64,000 nucleotides of DNA from Tretioscincus oriximinensis (lineage: Eukaryota > Chordata > Lepidosauria > Squamata > Gymnophthalmidae), in NCBI GenBank assembly GCA_022410635.1, contig JAJVDF010000436.1:1085929-1149928 (forward strand), in the 5' to 3' direction. A program made the position numbers and the translations under genes. Positions within the stretch are counted from its first letter, which is position 1. Every line of letters begins with the position of its first letter. The notes beneath the pieces are model-generated. The model was not told where the DNA came from. It did not search any database and saw nothing but the letters and a program-made list of their open reading frames with translations. Shown piece after piece: positions 9,961 through 22,500 of the stretch.

Positions 9961-11224
9961 ACATACTATTTTTTCTTTATTTCATTAATAGAATGATTGN
10001 ATGCTTTTAATTTATTTTAAGAAAACTGTATATCCTGCCTTTCATGTTACAAATCCTTGAGGGGTAACAGATATAAAATATAAAAAGTACAGATTATTGC
10101 AACATGTGACCTCCTTGCCTGTGACCCCAAACCTGTGCATCTGAAAACTGCATTCAAATGTTCAGTTCACTCTTGTGCACTAATAGGCCAATCGTGGGTT
10201 GTGTGTCGGCAGGGTCACTGTGCTGCATCTTTAAAACTCTGTAGTACTGGAGATTGTGCCTTCTTGTATACTGTACTGCTTTCCTTTTTTCTGTAGCAAT
10301 AAGCTCCTAACCATTGGGAAAATAACTGGATCCAGTGTTGTCTTGAGGCATTTAGAGAATTAAGGGTATTGTGGATCAACATGATTGGAAAGTGTTGAGG
10401 GATACAATGTTGGTGCCGGGTATGATTTTTCCTCNGTTAATGCTGACATGCTGCTCAAAGGTAAATTCTTTGTTATTAAACCTGACATGGGAATGGTGAT
10501 CTTGACACTGGCAATGAGCAGAACCATGGGTGGTTGATGTACCTAGAATGACTGATNTATCTAGAGATGTACCTAGAATGGAAGACCTACGATGCCTCCA
10601 AATGGCTGTTNATCTTGATTCAATACAGATGGCTTCTATTCCCCTGAGTGGATATCAAATCACTCTTTGCTGGGTTCTGTGAAGTCCAAATAGACAATTA
10701 CAGAAAGAATCCTAGATCCTTGGCTAACTAAACTGCATGCAAAAAAGTGGTTCTTACTGTTTTAAGAAGAAAATATTAGAATTATCTGTAAGTATGAAGG
10801 AAAACCATATTTAGATTTTGCATTGGATCATTTAAGCTTTTTCGAAATGCAGTAAAATAATATTAATGTATCAGGGCACTGAAAACAGTCCTTATTTAAA
10901 GTGGGTGTGAAAAATGGAAGGAAAAATAGAAAAGTGCAGCTGTGCAATATTTACTGTCAGATGCACTGAAATCCATGGCNTTGTTGGGTCTGCATCTGCT
11001 TTGTTTCTTCTTTTCTCCTATAGTTGGAATTGGTTGACTAACTACCCTATTCCATTTCCACTAAAAAGAAGCACTATGAATGATCATATGACTGATCNAT
11101 CACTCATTTGCTACTAAGCATTGGTCAACTGACAGAACAAGGAAATGAAAATTGGGCAACAACCTTNTGGGATAATTGGACCAAATACCTGCTTCCATCA
11201 TTGGTCCACTTACGAAATCTATTG
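9961..11224. other. Intron-like sequence, possible L2 tail scrap
   Basis: AT-rich. ATATCCTGCCTTTCATG...GATATAAAATATAAAAAG at 10030-10086 looks like a worn LINE/SINE tail. The open frame at 10914-11117 has no recognisable features; the one at 11108-11407 runs into antisense BovB. Confidence 0.35.
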
Positions 11225-11903
11225 TGTTGTTCAGTNGTTCTGGCATTTTTTTGTGATCCCATGGATTATAGCATGCCTAGCTGGTTGATTGCCTCCATGG
11301 CACTATGTCTCTCCTATTCTTNGCTGTCCTTTTGTCTTCAATCTTTCCCTGTATCAAAGTGTTTTATAGTGAGTCTTGACTTCTCATTACATCGGCAAAG
11401 TATCTAAATTTCAGTTTTACTACTGGTACGTCCAATGAATAGTCGGGGTGATTTCTTCTAGTATTGTCTTATTTGTTCTCTTTTTGGTCCAAGGAGTTCA
11501 CAAAGGTTTTCTTCAGCATTGCAGTTAAAAAACATCAGTTCTTCGGTGCTTAGCTTTCCTTATGATCCAATTTTCACAGCTGTACATTACTAGTGGAAGT
11601 ACTATAACTTTAACTATATGGTTCTCTCCCCCCAAAGTGTTTTCTTTGATATACATACATTATAGTACATAATTTCATATATATGTATGTATATTATAAA
11701 ATGAGCAGCTTAATACACCCTATGGATTTTTGTCGGCAAGACAATGTCTTTGTTTTTTAGTACGCTAGCTAGGCTTGCCATAGCCTTCCTCCCAAGCAGA
11801 AAGCCCCAAGAAAATAGAATTTGATGCTGCTTCCATGTCTTCCTCCTCTATTTGCCATAAAGTGATGGGATTGGTTGCCATGATCTTAGTTGTTGNCATG
11901 ACC
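11225..11903 (-). mobile_element. BovB (RTE) LINE fragment
   Basis: Read on the minus strand this follows the BovB reverse transcriptase region. Recognisable antisense phrases, in order, are GATCCCATGGATTATAGC (11257-), TCAATCTTTCCCTGTATC, GTCCAATGAATAGTCGGG, ATCAGTTCTTCGGTGCTTAG, GCCCCAAGAAAATAGAATTT and AGTGATGGGATTGG...ATGATCTTAGT (up to about 11900). All lie in the order expected for BovB, with an AT-rich insertion around 11640-11700. No open frame survives. BovB is characteristic of squamates and ruminants, which helps place the host. An L2 tail is inserted at its far edge. Confidence 0.85.
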
Positions 11904-12062
11904 TTCTGCAACAACTTTATCTTTATCCGTACTTTTAAATATTGTTTTATACTGTTTTAATTTTGTTGTGATATTTTACTGTTTTGGCCGCCCTGAGACC
12001 TTCGGGTATAGGGCGGGGTATAAGTATAAATAAATAAATAAATAAATAATAAATAAATAAAC
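11904..12062 (+). mobile_element. L2-like LINE tail nested in BovB, with (AAAT)n
   Basis: T-rich 3'UTR leading to GGCCGCCCTGAGACC...GGGTATAGGGCGGGGTATAAG and then an AAATA microsatellite (12020-12062). This is the standard L2-type 3' end of squamate genomes. BovB sequence precedes it directly, and the text after it (ACATGAGAATCTTTAG) may be the BovB continuation, with CATGA as a possible short duplicated target at both sides. Confidence 0.75.
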
Positions 12063-12984
12063 ATGAGAATCTTTAGTTTTTTTTCACTTTCTGACCTAAG
12101 AAGTACATGGAGACCAAGAATTCCCACACTTTACTCTCCTATATAGTTTTTTGTCACAAGCAAGTGCAGAAATATTCCATCAGATGCATTTGATCTACTC
12201 CTTCTCTATCATTTTTGTACAGACTTTGATTATTAGTTTGGGCATAGATACTGAGTTAGGTATTGAGCAAATAACTGACAGCCAAATTTGCTGTTGTAAT
12301 CCATCACTCATATGTATGCCTAGTATTAATATATTCTAGTAATATGAAAGCAAGGCAAGTAAGGATAAAAGCAGGGTACAGTATGTTCATTATTTCCAAA
12401 GGTACACCCTACCCTTATATAGCAAATTCCTTATAGTAAGTCAGAGTGGCTCACTCAAATTCATTTGGCCCTAAATAAGGGCATGAAATCATACAGGCAC
12501 TAGTGCAGGTTGTGCATAAAACTTCAGTGCATCTCACAGTTTTCACTGTCTCCCTTTTATCATGCTAAATGTGGAAAGTTTACCTAGGATATTTCCACAC
12601 TTCCTGTTCATACCCCAAAACTGAGTAGGTTGCCTTGTGCTTAGATATATAATCAGTTTTGAGGTGGCTGGCTTTGGAGCAGGACAGAGACAGTCTGTTC
12701 CTGGCTTCTGCTTCTGAAGAACCCTTTTATTTCTGGCCTCTGGATTCTGACCTGCCAATGGGAGATGCTTTTTCAGTGGTGTTTCCTAGAATATTGCTAA
12801 AAAGGATACTAGTGGTATAACAGAGTTATTCTTAAATTAATCAGCAAATGCACAAAATAAGAAATAAGAATAAAAATATTAAAGATAACTCCATTTTGTA
12901 CTTGGAAATCAAACTTATCAAGTGTCTTTCAGTTCTTCTGCATTCTTGGCCTTTCCAAGCCTAATAATAACCTCTTCTGGACAG
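12063..12984. other. Intron-like sequence, first part possibly BovB continuation
   Basis: 12063-12100 (CTTTAGTTTTTTTTCAC) could be the resumed BovB antisense sequence. Beyond that no repeat or gene was recognised. The short frames at 12151-12339 and 12543-12758 lack protein features. Confidence 0.3.
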
Positions 12985-13305
12985 GAACAATCTGGCCACA
13001 GTAGTCCATGTTCAGGAAGCTTTCAGATTGGACTGTATGTGTGGCTGCCCTTGAAAATGATGTGGAAGCTGTAGTTGATGCAGAATGCACCAGCTAGATT
13101 ACTGCCTAAGAAGGAAAAGCTTCTACTGTAATTCATACCTTGAGAGCTGCTGGGGAGGCCCTCCTGATAGTACTACCAGTCTCAACAACAAAAGGACNAT
13201 GTATCTGGGACAAGATCTTCTAAGTTGTAGTCCCCAGACTATGGGATAATCACTCATTTGAGATGTGTCAAGCAACCTCCAATCCATTAAAACCATTTTT
13301 TAAAA
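12985..13305 (+). mobile_element. L2-like LINE, reverse transcriptase C-terminal fossil
   Basis: A worn plus-strand copy of the end of an L2-type ORF2. GTGGAAGCTGTAGTTGATGCAGAATGC at 13060-13086 corresponds to the 'WKLQLVQNA' motif. CCCCAGACTATGGGATAA at 13231-13248 corresponds to 'PRLWNSL', and AACCATTTTTTAAAAGGCTA near 13290-13309 to 'FKRLLK'. Stops and frameshifts are frequent. It ends directly against the antisense L1 copy. Confidence 0.65.
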
Positions 13306-13960
13306 GGCTAGTTCGTCGTTCTACCCATAATTACAACAATAATAGCTTAAATAGTGTTCCAATTTTTTTTTACAACCGGACATCTCCACCACATGTGAAT
13401 ATAATCAGCTGTGGTTTTCTGATAGTGCCAACAATTTTGGCATATATTGTTATTTAGATGTGTCAGTTGAATTGGAGTTCGGTACCAGAGCGTGAGGAAT
13501 TTTTCTCTTAAGTTCTAATAATTTATTAAATTTTGTCCCAGTCATTAGATAAATAAATGACTCAATTTCTGTGTTTTGTAAATTCATTCTCTGATTACGC
13601 TTTTAATAAACAATATTTTTATAATTCAATTTCTTGTTACTTAACAACTTATAAATAGCTCTGGTTAGGCTTCGACTTTGTGTAGTAACCATTTTTAAGA
13701 CTTTTTCCCAATCATTTATTTCAATTCCATTAAGTAATTTTCTATCTGGGACTGCAACAACATTTCTGATGGCGAGGGCAGATAACCAGTTATTATGACC
13801 TAAAATGTTAATTAATTCTATATATGATATCACCTGGAGGTCTTGTGAATAAATATCCTTAACCATAAATTTGTTATTTTCTCTAAGGTTGGATAACATT
13901 TGGATTGAAATTGTATTAGAATTGTATTGGGAAAAGGTGTGGAGAGGTGAAGACAAGGGG
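13306..13960 (-). mobile_element. L1 LINE, ORF2 C-terminal fossil
   Basis: A minus-strand frame (13603-13956, 117 residues, then continuing after a stop toward 13312) reads like the carboxy end of an L1 ORF2 protein. A downstream segment at about 13370-13440 translates to CQNCWHYQKT...DYIHMWWRCP. That is the Cys-x2-Cys ... His-x-Trp-Trp-x-Cys zinc-knuckle-like motif of L1 ORF2 C-termini. Upstream lies the usual W..I.......SRSL.R.IYKLL block. It has a few stops, is truncated at both ends and has no poly(A) tail. Relatively well preserved compared with the neighbouring L2. Confidence 0.75.
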
Positions 13961-15940
13961 TGGCAAGAGTGGGTGGAAGCATGGATGGGGGCAAGGGGGA
14001 GGGAGGACTAGATCCTGTTAGATTACAATAACTCAAATGAGTTTATTTCCACCAGTATATAAATAAAATACTAGTTCCTGCTAGATTATTCGAGTCTTTA
14101 TCCTAAAAATGCTGAAAACACTTTTTACTCTACCTTTTATCATAGTTACACGATAGGAAATACAGTGCTCTGATTATTGCCTCATTTGGCCATAATATAT
14201 GACCCTCTACTTTATATTTATTCTCTCAAGATAGGAACTGGGTTTTATTTGATTAAGGACTGAACATTGACTTTTGTTTTACTCTATAATATTCTTAGTA
14301 ATCATATCTGAACCCCCGTATGCAGCCATCTTCTTTGTTTTGTTCCTACTTATCATTCAACTTTTACTATTACAGGTCATTGTTTTCAACAAATGTCCTT
14401 ATCTTTCATGATCTTGTCCATGTATGTCATCAGTGTCTTCTCATATCTTCTTTTATTCTCCAGAGCACTAGGCAGAAAAATTTACAAGAAAACAAGGAAG
14501 GCTAAGAAATTCTTAAGAGCAATACAAAATCATACTGGAGGCATAATGCAGAGTTGTAATTGGCATATATGAAGGAAAATAACAGATTAAAACTTCTTTC
14601 CAATCTTGAGCTTCTCACTTTCCAGCCCACAGTACAGAGGAGGACTGAACAGGAATTCTTTAAGGCTATATTACCAGTATATTGCAGTGTGTCAGGGCTG
14701 ATAATCATCTGGAAAACATTAGTACATGTATGCCCAGTTGTACTAATGAGAATCTTTAAAGGTGCGGCTAAAAGAACAATGGAAATCTACAATCATTTTA
14801 TAATATGTGTGTTTATTTATGTAGGAAACACGAAGATACAAAAAAATTCCACAGTTGCTTCAAAGCTTCTGCTAAATTAAGCTACCGAGGTTACTGCCAG
14901 TGCCCTAAGATTTTTGCAAGGCCCAGCCTAATCTCATGTGAGTCTTTATTTGAGGTGTGTTTTTAAATTTGTTCAGACACAGCCGCATTATAACATTCCT
15001 TGGTGAGGCGAGACGTTACATCCAGATACTTGCTGACTTTTAAGAGCCATCAACAAATCTCTGCAAAGGGATCCTTTCAGGCATTTTGATAGAACTATTT
15101 GCACATCTAAAGCTCTGATTTGCTGTGATTGAATTTCCACAAACAGCCCAAATGGATGGAAGATCAGTCCACAGAGTCTCAGAGGTTTAGGGTTAATCCC
15201 ATGAATCAGTCATATTACAATTATGTTCCAATTTTCTGTTGTGCTTGGGACACAAGATAAAGTCATTGAACGGTAAATTTAATTGGGCAATCCAAAAGGA
15301 AACTACAGTGAAACACTTTTATTATGCACTTTCTAACATTTAATAAAATGCCGGGTGTTTAATTCCTGAAGCTATTATTTATAAAGTAATGCTTTAAAAT
15401 TAAAAAGTGAAGAAAAAAAGAAAAGCAACAAAATGCACAATTATTTTGCCAAACTTTAACTTTTTCTTGACCTTGAGACTATGGTATGAGACATTTCTAA
15501 ATAAATTTAAAAAATAATTTTACTTGTAGATTTATTGCAATTGGGCAAAAAAAAATCATCAGGTGGCATTCTCTACATCCAAGAGCAGCAAGGAAGGGAT
15601 AGCCTGGAATTTAGAACAGAGAGGATGTAGAATACATCCATCACGCTTCATGTTACTGGACTAGGAGCAGNAATGCTTCTGCCTAAGGGAATGAAAAAGG
15701 GAAGACATTCTCCCACATCAGTGGATGGGAATGAATTCCTACAATCATTTTCTGAAGATGTGAAAAAGCCCTATGCATTGTATATGCATCTTTTTATCAT
15801 TTTGGACTATTAGTTTGTATAAATTGGTCCTCACCAGTTCCTTCAATAACATAGCATAGCAATTTATTTGTACACCAACTTTTCAAAATTTTATGTCTAA
15901 GGCANTGAGAAATGTTATGAAATTACATTAATGTAACAAT
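13961..15940. other. Long stretch with no recognised gene or repeat
   Basis: AT-rich. A purine-rich patch lies at 13925-14010. 14560-14880 holds a 106-codon open frame without recognisable motifs. 14900-15480 is free of any repeat I recognise, so it is a reasonable place to look for conserved non-coding sequence, but conservation cannot be judged from one genome. Confidence 0.35.
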
Positions 15941-16640
15941 ATACCGTATTTTTTGGACTTCTTTTTCCAAAAAAACGGAGGGAAATAGCTGTGCATCTTA
16001 CGAAGCAAGTGTAGCATTACAAACCAGGGGTCTAAGACTTCGCATGACTGTTTGCAATAGTTAAAACCACTGAGTTTTGTTTCCTAGAGTGGAAGATGGA
16101 AACCTGACTTGAAAGATGAGATGTGGTGGGAGGAGGAAGAAAGCAACTTGAGTTTCTCTTCTTCCTAGACGGGCATGAGAGCAGGGGGAATGTTAGTATG
16201 CCTGGAGAGGGAGAAAATTACTTCTTGGCAGTGGTAGTTCACACAAGGCTGTTGCTCCACTCAAGAAATGGGAACCTTTGAAACCTGTGAATTACAATTC
16301 CCAAGAATGAACTTCCTCAGCTTGTAATGGAAGCCAGGATGACTGCTGTAGGTTTGTAAAGGAGGCAGAGATCCTGCTTGTTTGTTTTTCTGTGGAAACA
16401 AATTTGTTTGCAGGTGATTAGGTGAGGTGTGACTGGAATAACTTTAATTCCACCTCACAGGCTTCTTTTCATGGCCTCCTCTCCTGTTCCCCCTTTTTGC
16501 CTTCTTTTGCTTTCCTGTTCATTGACTGCCATTGAATTTGCTGCCACTCCTGGCCAAGACTTATAATTGCAGTAAAAATCCCCAAATCGTTATTTTTTTT
16601 CTTATCAAAACCTAGGTCTTATAGTCCGAAAAAGGGTAAT
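15941..16640. mobile_element. DNA transposon remnant with ACCGTA-type inverted ends
   Basis: The left end reads ATACCGTATTTTTTGGACTT and the right end CTTATAGTCCGAAAAAGGGTAAT. Reversed, the right end gives ATTACCCTTTTTCGGACTAT, so the ends are an imperfect inverted pair. A 'CCGTATTTTTCGGACTATAAGAC' start is a familiar non-autonomous DNA transposon end in amniote genomes. About 700 bp long, with no coding frame; the superfamily is left open. Confidence 0.6.
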
Positions 16641-16862
16641 CTCATAACAATAACATAAAAAAAACCCTGCAGAAAATAGATGTAAAGTTACAAGCAGTTT
16701 CTCCTTCTCTTCAGTCTTACGCTCAAGACTAAAAGGCTCTTGTCTTTTGGTTCATGTCCCTGAACAAACCCGTTGTAAAAATGCCTCTGAGGGAATTTTT
16801 GCTCTTTTCCTTCCCTCATATCCATGCCTAGTGGGCTGGCCTGCTACTTGTGTGCTGTCTTC

Positions 16863-17090
16863 AATATGGACACCAAGGGTATAAATGNGTAATAGGATGG
16901 ATGTCTGGATGCTGCCTCCGGGATGGAGCAACAGGCAGTACTTCTGAAATATCATTTGCAGGGAGTACATATTTTGCTTTCCTCTGTTCAGACTGCCCAG
17001 GTGCATCTGGCGGGCCTCTGTATGAGACAGAATGCTGGACTAGATAGGCTCTGGTCCGATCCAGTATGGCTCTTCTTATGTTCTTATGAA
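16863..17090 (+). mobile_element. CR1 LINE 3'UTR (TTCTTATG-tail lineage)
   Basis: Only the last 230 bases of a CR1: GGACACCAAGGGTATAAAT, TGCTGCCTCCGGGATGGAGC, GGAATGCTGGACTAG-type phrases and the terminal CTTCTTATGTTCTTATG. It matches the reverse copy at 30567-31050 and the end of the copy at 44981-45692. The open frame on the opposite strand across this region (16861-17352) is an antisense artefact. Confidence 0.88.
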
Positions 17091-19230
17091 ATGCTATGTA
17101 CAGAGAAGGTATAAAATTCAGGATTATTCCAGCAGTAATGGTATATTGGGATTGCCACGTGTATCCGAGGTAATTACAACAAAGTCCTGGAAAGAAGAGT
17201 GAAATCCCTGTTCTGGGAAACAGAACTCTGGACCTGGATTTTCCCAAAATAGCATCATTGCTTGCCTTCTTTTGTACCTGCTCCTGAGTTTTTCTTTCAG
17301 AAAAATTGCCATCATAAATGTGTAGGAATGAAACCAGTCTGAAAATATTCACTGCACAAGCATGGAGCAGGTGCTTGTGGATATCTGGATATTTTCAACA
17401 TCCGGAGAAAGCACCAGGCAAGGTAAGGGCTGAGCTGTGTCTCCTGATTTGACTTTACGGTCTGGAAGGCAATGGTGGGAGGCAAACAAGAGCTTGCATT
17501 TTGTTCTTGACATCTGGAGACAGCCAGAGTTGTTTTGTTTTTACTGGCCCAACTGTTTTACTGCCCAGCAAGCATTTCTTTAAGCACATCTGGCCACAGA
17601 CTTTTTTTTTGTATTCTATATGGCTCATTCAAATGTTAGTATTTCCATGGCTTTCAAGATTGTCCTAGTGGACTAATAAATGTGATGACAATCAAAAGTA
17701 CAACTAGGAAAGGGTAAAATGATTTCTCCAATTCTATATTGTCCAGGGCACTGAAAAGAACAACTTTCTTTAGATAGTCCTAGGCCTTATGTGTCTTTGA
17801 GATTAGCTGTATGGACCCTTCAACCTGATTTGATGTGGTGAGGATCTCCTTTCCATCCCCCGAACTGTATAGGATGATAAGATAATTATTTTTAAATAGC
17901 CTCAACTGTATACCCATATTACTTATACAGTAGGTAACTCCTGACTTTATGAGCAAATTGAGAGCAAATTATTGCTTGTAAAGTGGAAGACAATAGAAAT
18001 ATTTTTTTNGGGAACATTCAGCTTTAGGATAATTCAAGCCTAAATTGGAGTGCTTGTAAAGATATTCTTATAAAGTTCTTATACTTGTTCTCTGGTGCAA
18101 CTTATAAGACAAATACAAAGGGGAAAACTGAGGTATGTGTTAAACTCCATTGTCTGTTATTAAATAGATGACTAGTATTATTTTTATCCAAGCTTCCCCT
18201 ATGTGAATGCTGGACCAAATCATATGATTATGAAAAAGGTGATATTCAACTTTCGTTTTTAAACAATGTAAAAGCAATGCAAGCAAAATAATACAGAAAT
18301 TTCACTCACTGGANTTCAGCAACATCCAATACTGCAGCCTTTCCCAACAATGTTGTAAAAAAACAACTCTCTTCCTTTTTTGAACAGGAGTCNTTCAGGA
18401 ACATTTTCCTTCTGCCATCATGGTATTATTTCTATAGGCGATCTTGTATTTTTGAAAGTGGACTAATTTGGGATTTAAGTACATAACATGTATCACAGGG
18501 TCTAGTCCTGTTTTCTGTCAAAATAGGGCAACTGCTTTCTCACACTGATTGANAGAGCTTTTGCATTTATGACAAGAAGACAGATAGTTGATAGCAGATA
18601 GAGTTGGTGGATGTTACTAATCAGACATAGGGTTTTTTTTNATCTGGTATTTTGCGTTCCTTTAGGTTCAGAAAGAAAATAAGATTTGAACTCCAGCCTG
18701 TCCAGGATTAACCTATAAGCGTTTGAATCCTCTTTGGTGTTCAGAAGAGGTATACCCAAATATACCGATATATACTGTATATCTGTATATACCTAAATAT
18801 ACAGAGAACGTATACAGAGACATATAGGAGAAGGCAATCTTATAACCCCAGAAACCTANGGCCAGGTTATGATAAAACATCACTCCTCCCTTTAATAAGA
18901 ATCAGCTTCAGAAATAACTAGAAAATGGCAAAATCCACAATAGACAAAAAAACCTCACGTAAACATATATAATGCATATATTAACTCACTAAAGCTAGTG
19001 TATGAGCATACAAAAATATATACACTCTAATGCCCATGTATGAACTGCAAGCAAAATAGCGAAGCAACACTCAGAGTGATAAATGAGTCAGGCCAAACAA
19101 ATACAAACGATTAAAGGAGTCTCTAGGGAGTCAAGATCACACGTACAGAGTCCATAAAGTAGTCTCTTGGCATAGTGAGCTACCTTCTTCTCCGATGATG
19201 CTCAAAGGTAGAATCATATAATAACCTTGA
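17091..19230. other. Intron-like sequence with an AT palindrome-rich patch
   Basis: No gene. 18755-18830 is a TATA-rich, locally palindromic patch (ATATATACTGTATAT and similar) that could form cruciform-like structure. Several single Ns fall here (18009, 18314, 18393, 18553, 18641, 18860). Confidence 0.4.
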
Positions 19231-19500
19231 ATCCAAGCATAAATATAGTAGAAGAAGAACTGGGTTCTTATACCCTGCTGTTCTCACCTTTCAAAGGGAC
19301 TCAAAGCGGTTTACAAGGGTATTTTGCCCGAAGGCTTCCATTCTATCTTCCCCACAAGGCTGTGGTGGTTCCCGTGTATCTATTTGCAGTCAGTTGCAAT
19401 TTCTTGCAATTCATGCTTTCGAATAGCTGGGTTGGCTAGAGCTACAGGCTAGTGGAAGGTGCTCAACCCTCCCCACATCTGACCCAGTGCTATCTCCCAG
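19231..19500 (-). mobile_element. Retroelement tail with (GAA)n, minus strand
   Basis: 19237-19335 is the reverse complement of the tails at 1-155: GAAGAAGAACTGGGTTCTTATA, then TTCTCACCTTTCAAAGGGACTCAAAGCGG and TACAAGGGTATTTTGCCC. The following 150 bases, with CCCCACAAGGCTGTGG, resemble the body of the same squamate SINE/LINE but are worn. The 3' tail faces left. Confidence 0.6.
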
Positions 19501-22204
19501 ATGAGAGACAGATTCCTTAGCGACAGCTATAGTAAACATATCTGAAATTTGCAGCTTTTAAATGTGTAATATTACACTATTCCAACAGAGAGGGATTCCC
19601 AACACCTCCTTTTCCCTGCAGGTTTGAATTAGCCAAGCAATCACAATGATAATTGTGATTTATCTTCCAGCTTTCTTTCAACACCTAAGAAGCCCAGGCA
19701 TTATTTCTTAGTCCCATTATCCTGTACGTTCAGTACTATTCCTCATATTCAAGGCAGTTCAGTTTTTAAAATGAAGTATAAAGAGCACACAGTGAAATTT
19801 CACAGATGCTCATCCCATACAGACAATGATTTTGAATGTAAGGAAGGGGAGAAACAGAGCACCTAAAAATGCCAAAGTAGTAAACTTCTGAAAACCACAG
19901 CGTACAATACTTTAATTGTGAGTTGATTGGCAGTAACGTTTTGTTTATGTGTTTTGCAATGTACCTCTTTGTTAATGCAATTTTTGCTTATAACCGGGAA
20001 GTTAACAGCACTGATGGGATTTCTTGGAACCTAGCCTCTCTTCACCCAGTCTTTTCAAAGAAATCCTGTGTTATTTTTGAGAAACTGATAGAATGATAGT
20101 AATAAATTCATTTTACCCCCTGAAAAAGCACCTTTCTTCCAGCTACTTGATTGGATAATTTACTGTGAATTGAACTGCCTGTCAGTGTGGAACTAAGAAT
20201 CTGTCTGCACTTGCCTGAAGTATGCACGCACCAAGTGGACTATGGGTCTCCTTTCTGTACATTAATGTGGAATTAAAGAGACCCGTTTACTTCTAGTATG
20301 CTCTGTCTGCACCAGAATGGATCTTGCCTATACTGGGATTGCCATTGACCCTGGTTTATCNGATTCATCAGTGTATTAGGGCATGCAAATCTGGATCAAC
20401 CCAGGGGACCCCTCTTAACCATTGAAATGTATCCCACATAGTTTTTAAAATAAGTAATTTTAGTCCTTGCCCATTGGAGCTCAGAGGTCCCAGATCCAAA
20501 GCCAGTATGAGGACTGGGTTGGAGTAGCCTGTGCTATTCAGAGTGGAGACCATATGATCATTTAGGAACTGTTATGTGATATCAGCATCTGGTTCTCTGT
20601 TAGGATATACCTGATAAGCACTGGTCAGTGTTTTTGATATTAATGTTCACTTCTGACGCTGATTTAGAATATTAAATTGCCCCAAATGCTTTACTTGTAA
20701 TTAAAGAATAAAATACTCCTGTAATCTTTGTCACAACGTTCCAGTTTATTAAGAGTTTGCAGCGCAGGTAGAGCCAAATGTAACAGAAACTTGTTTTAAA
20801 ATGTTGAGAAAATGTACCTGCAGTATATGTACAATTACCAGATATAGACATTTCTCTGTTTGTACTAAGAGTGCTTGAATAACTCCAGAATTTCCACACA
20901 GTGGAATTTCTTTGCATTTTCCTGTTTCTCTGGTTAGAATTAATCTTGAATGGCTTATTGTTCTACTGAAATGTAAATAATTATTAACAAACTTTAATCT
21001 TTAGATATAACAAAGTTCAGAGCCAGAGCACNGTTGGTTCTGTGCAAAAGATCTCTCTGCCTGAGGGTTTTCTAGGCAAATGTCTGTAACAAAAGGTACA
21101 AAACTGTTATACAGAGGTCATTGCAAATTCCAAGATAAAGTGTCTTAAGACGCAGTAAACTGCTCGTATATTTTTTTATCTAACCAAACATTCAGTGGCA
21201 TATGTGCGTATTTTCAGTCTTTTACACATTGTTACAGACTTTCTCTAATGCAAATGCTTCGTACCTAGGAAACTATTTGAATAAAGAAATTTAATGGCTC
21301 AATTTTATTGAAAATGTTGGAAAGTAGAAAGACATGTTAGTGTAATGGAAATAAATCTGCAGNAGCTCCCATATTCCATATGGTTTGCTTTGTACATAAA
21401 GCCTTTAGGCTATCTTTGAGTAAGATTCACTTGTGCAGTGGTGACTGTATACAATTCTGTCTGTTCTGCTCTATGTTTGGCTTGAAATTGTTTATCCTGC
21501 TTCACATACTGTTNCGCATCTGAACTTGGCTTAGGGCTGCAGTGAAAGGTATTTTATTCCATGTACGGGCTTAGTCTGTCAGTGCTATTTTCATTAGAAG
21601 TTTGTGAATTGTGCCTTTGGTTTATGTTCATGCACAGAAGGCATGTTCAAGTTGGCGTCATTGTTCAGAACTGCAGCTGTGGGGGGCCTTCTTTGAAGAG
21701 AAGCATTTGCTGTGCTGTAGACTTTGTAAACCTTTTATCTAGCACACTTCCATCCCTAAGTTAAACCTTCAATTTCTGCCTGAACAGAAAACTTCCTGCT
21801 TCACAGCAAATGTGTTGAAAATAACCATTCGAAACAGATATGTTTGTATTTCAGAACCAGAAGTGGATGTCTGCAGGCTTGGTTGACATGGATGCCACTG
21901 TATCTAATAATCNCATCTCTTGACTCTCTTGACCTGTATCCATTCCTTTCTTCCTTTTTGTCTACTGACACTTTTTGTAGTTCTGTANCTATAAAAGAAA
22001 AGACATACCTGACCTGTGCACTTAACCATAAATGTCATTAAGTTGGAAGATATAGAGGAAGTAATTGTAAAATATACAGAACACTTTTTTTGCACTTGCA
22101 TCAGAGACAGTTACAAATGGATCTTGTGGGTATGTTGTTTGCACTACAATCTACTGCAGTTATCATTGAAGCATCCTGAGTCATTCCTTAGCCATATCTA
22201 TTGT
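19501..22204. other. Long stretch without a recognised gene or repeat
   Basis: AT-rich. Two CTGTCTGCAC direct repeats at about 20200 and 20305 bound 100 bases with inverted AGACCC/GGGTCT, perhaps an eroded MITE. No coding frame shows protein character. Confidence 0.35.
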
Positions 22205-22500
22205 CATAGAATCATAGAGTTGGAAGGGACCTCCAGGGTCATCGGTCCAACCCCCTGCTCGATGCAGGATTCATTAAACCATCCCAGACAGATGACTGTC
22301 CAGTCTCTGTTTAAAGACTTCCAGAGAAGGCGAAATCACCACTCCCTGTGGCAAACTGTTCCACTGGTTTATCACCCTGACTGNTAGAAAGTTTTTTTCT
22401 GATATTTAATCTAAATCTACTCCCTTGCAGTTTCATTCCATTGTTTCTAGTCCTTCCATGTGCTAATGAGAACAGTGCTGATCCCTCTGCTCTGTGGACA
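22205..22500 (-). mobile_element. CR1 LINE 3' end (ATTCTATG-tail lineage)
   Basis: Starts CATAGAATCATAGAGTTGGAAGG, the reversed octamer tail of CR1, and runs through the same 3'UTR text as 8281-8560. It is 5'-truncated shortly after GATCCCTCTGCTCTGTGG. The small forward frame here (22016-22387) is chance. Confidence 0.9.

Noticed and set aside
16861..17352. 163-codon minus-strand frame
   Set aside because: Its C-terminal half is antisense to a CR1 3'UTR; no motif in the rest.
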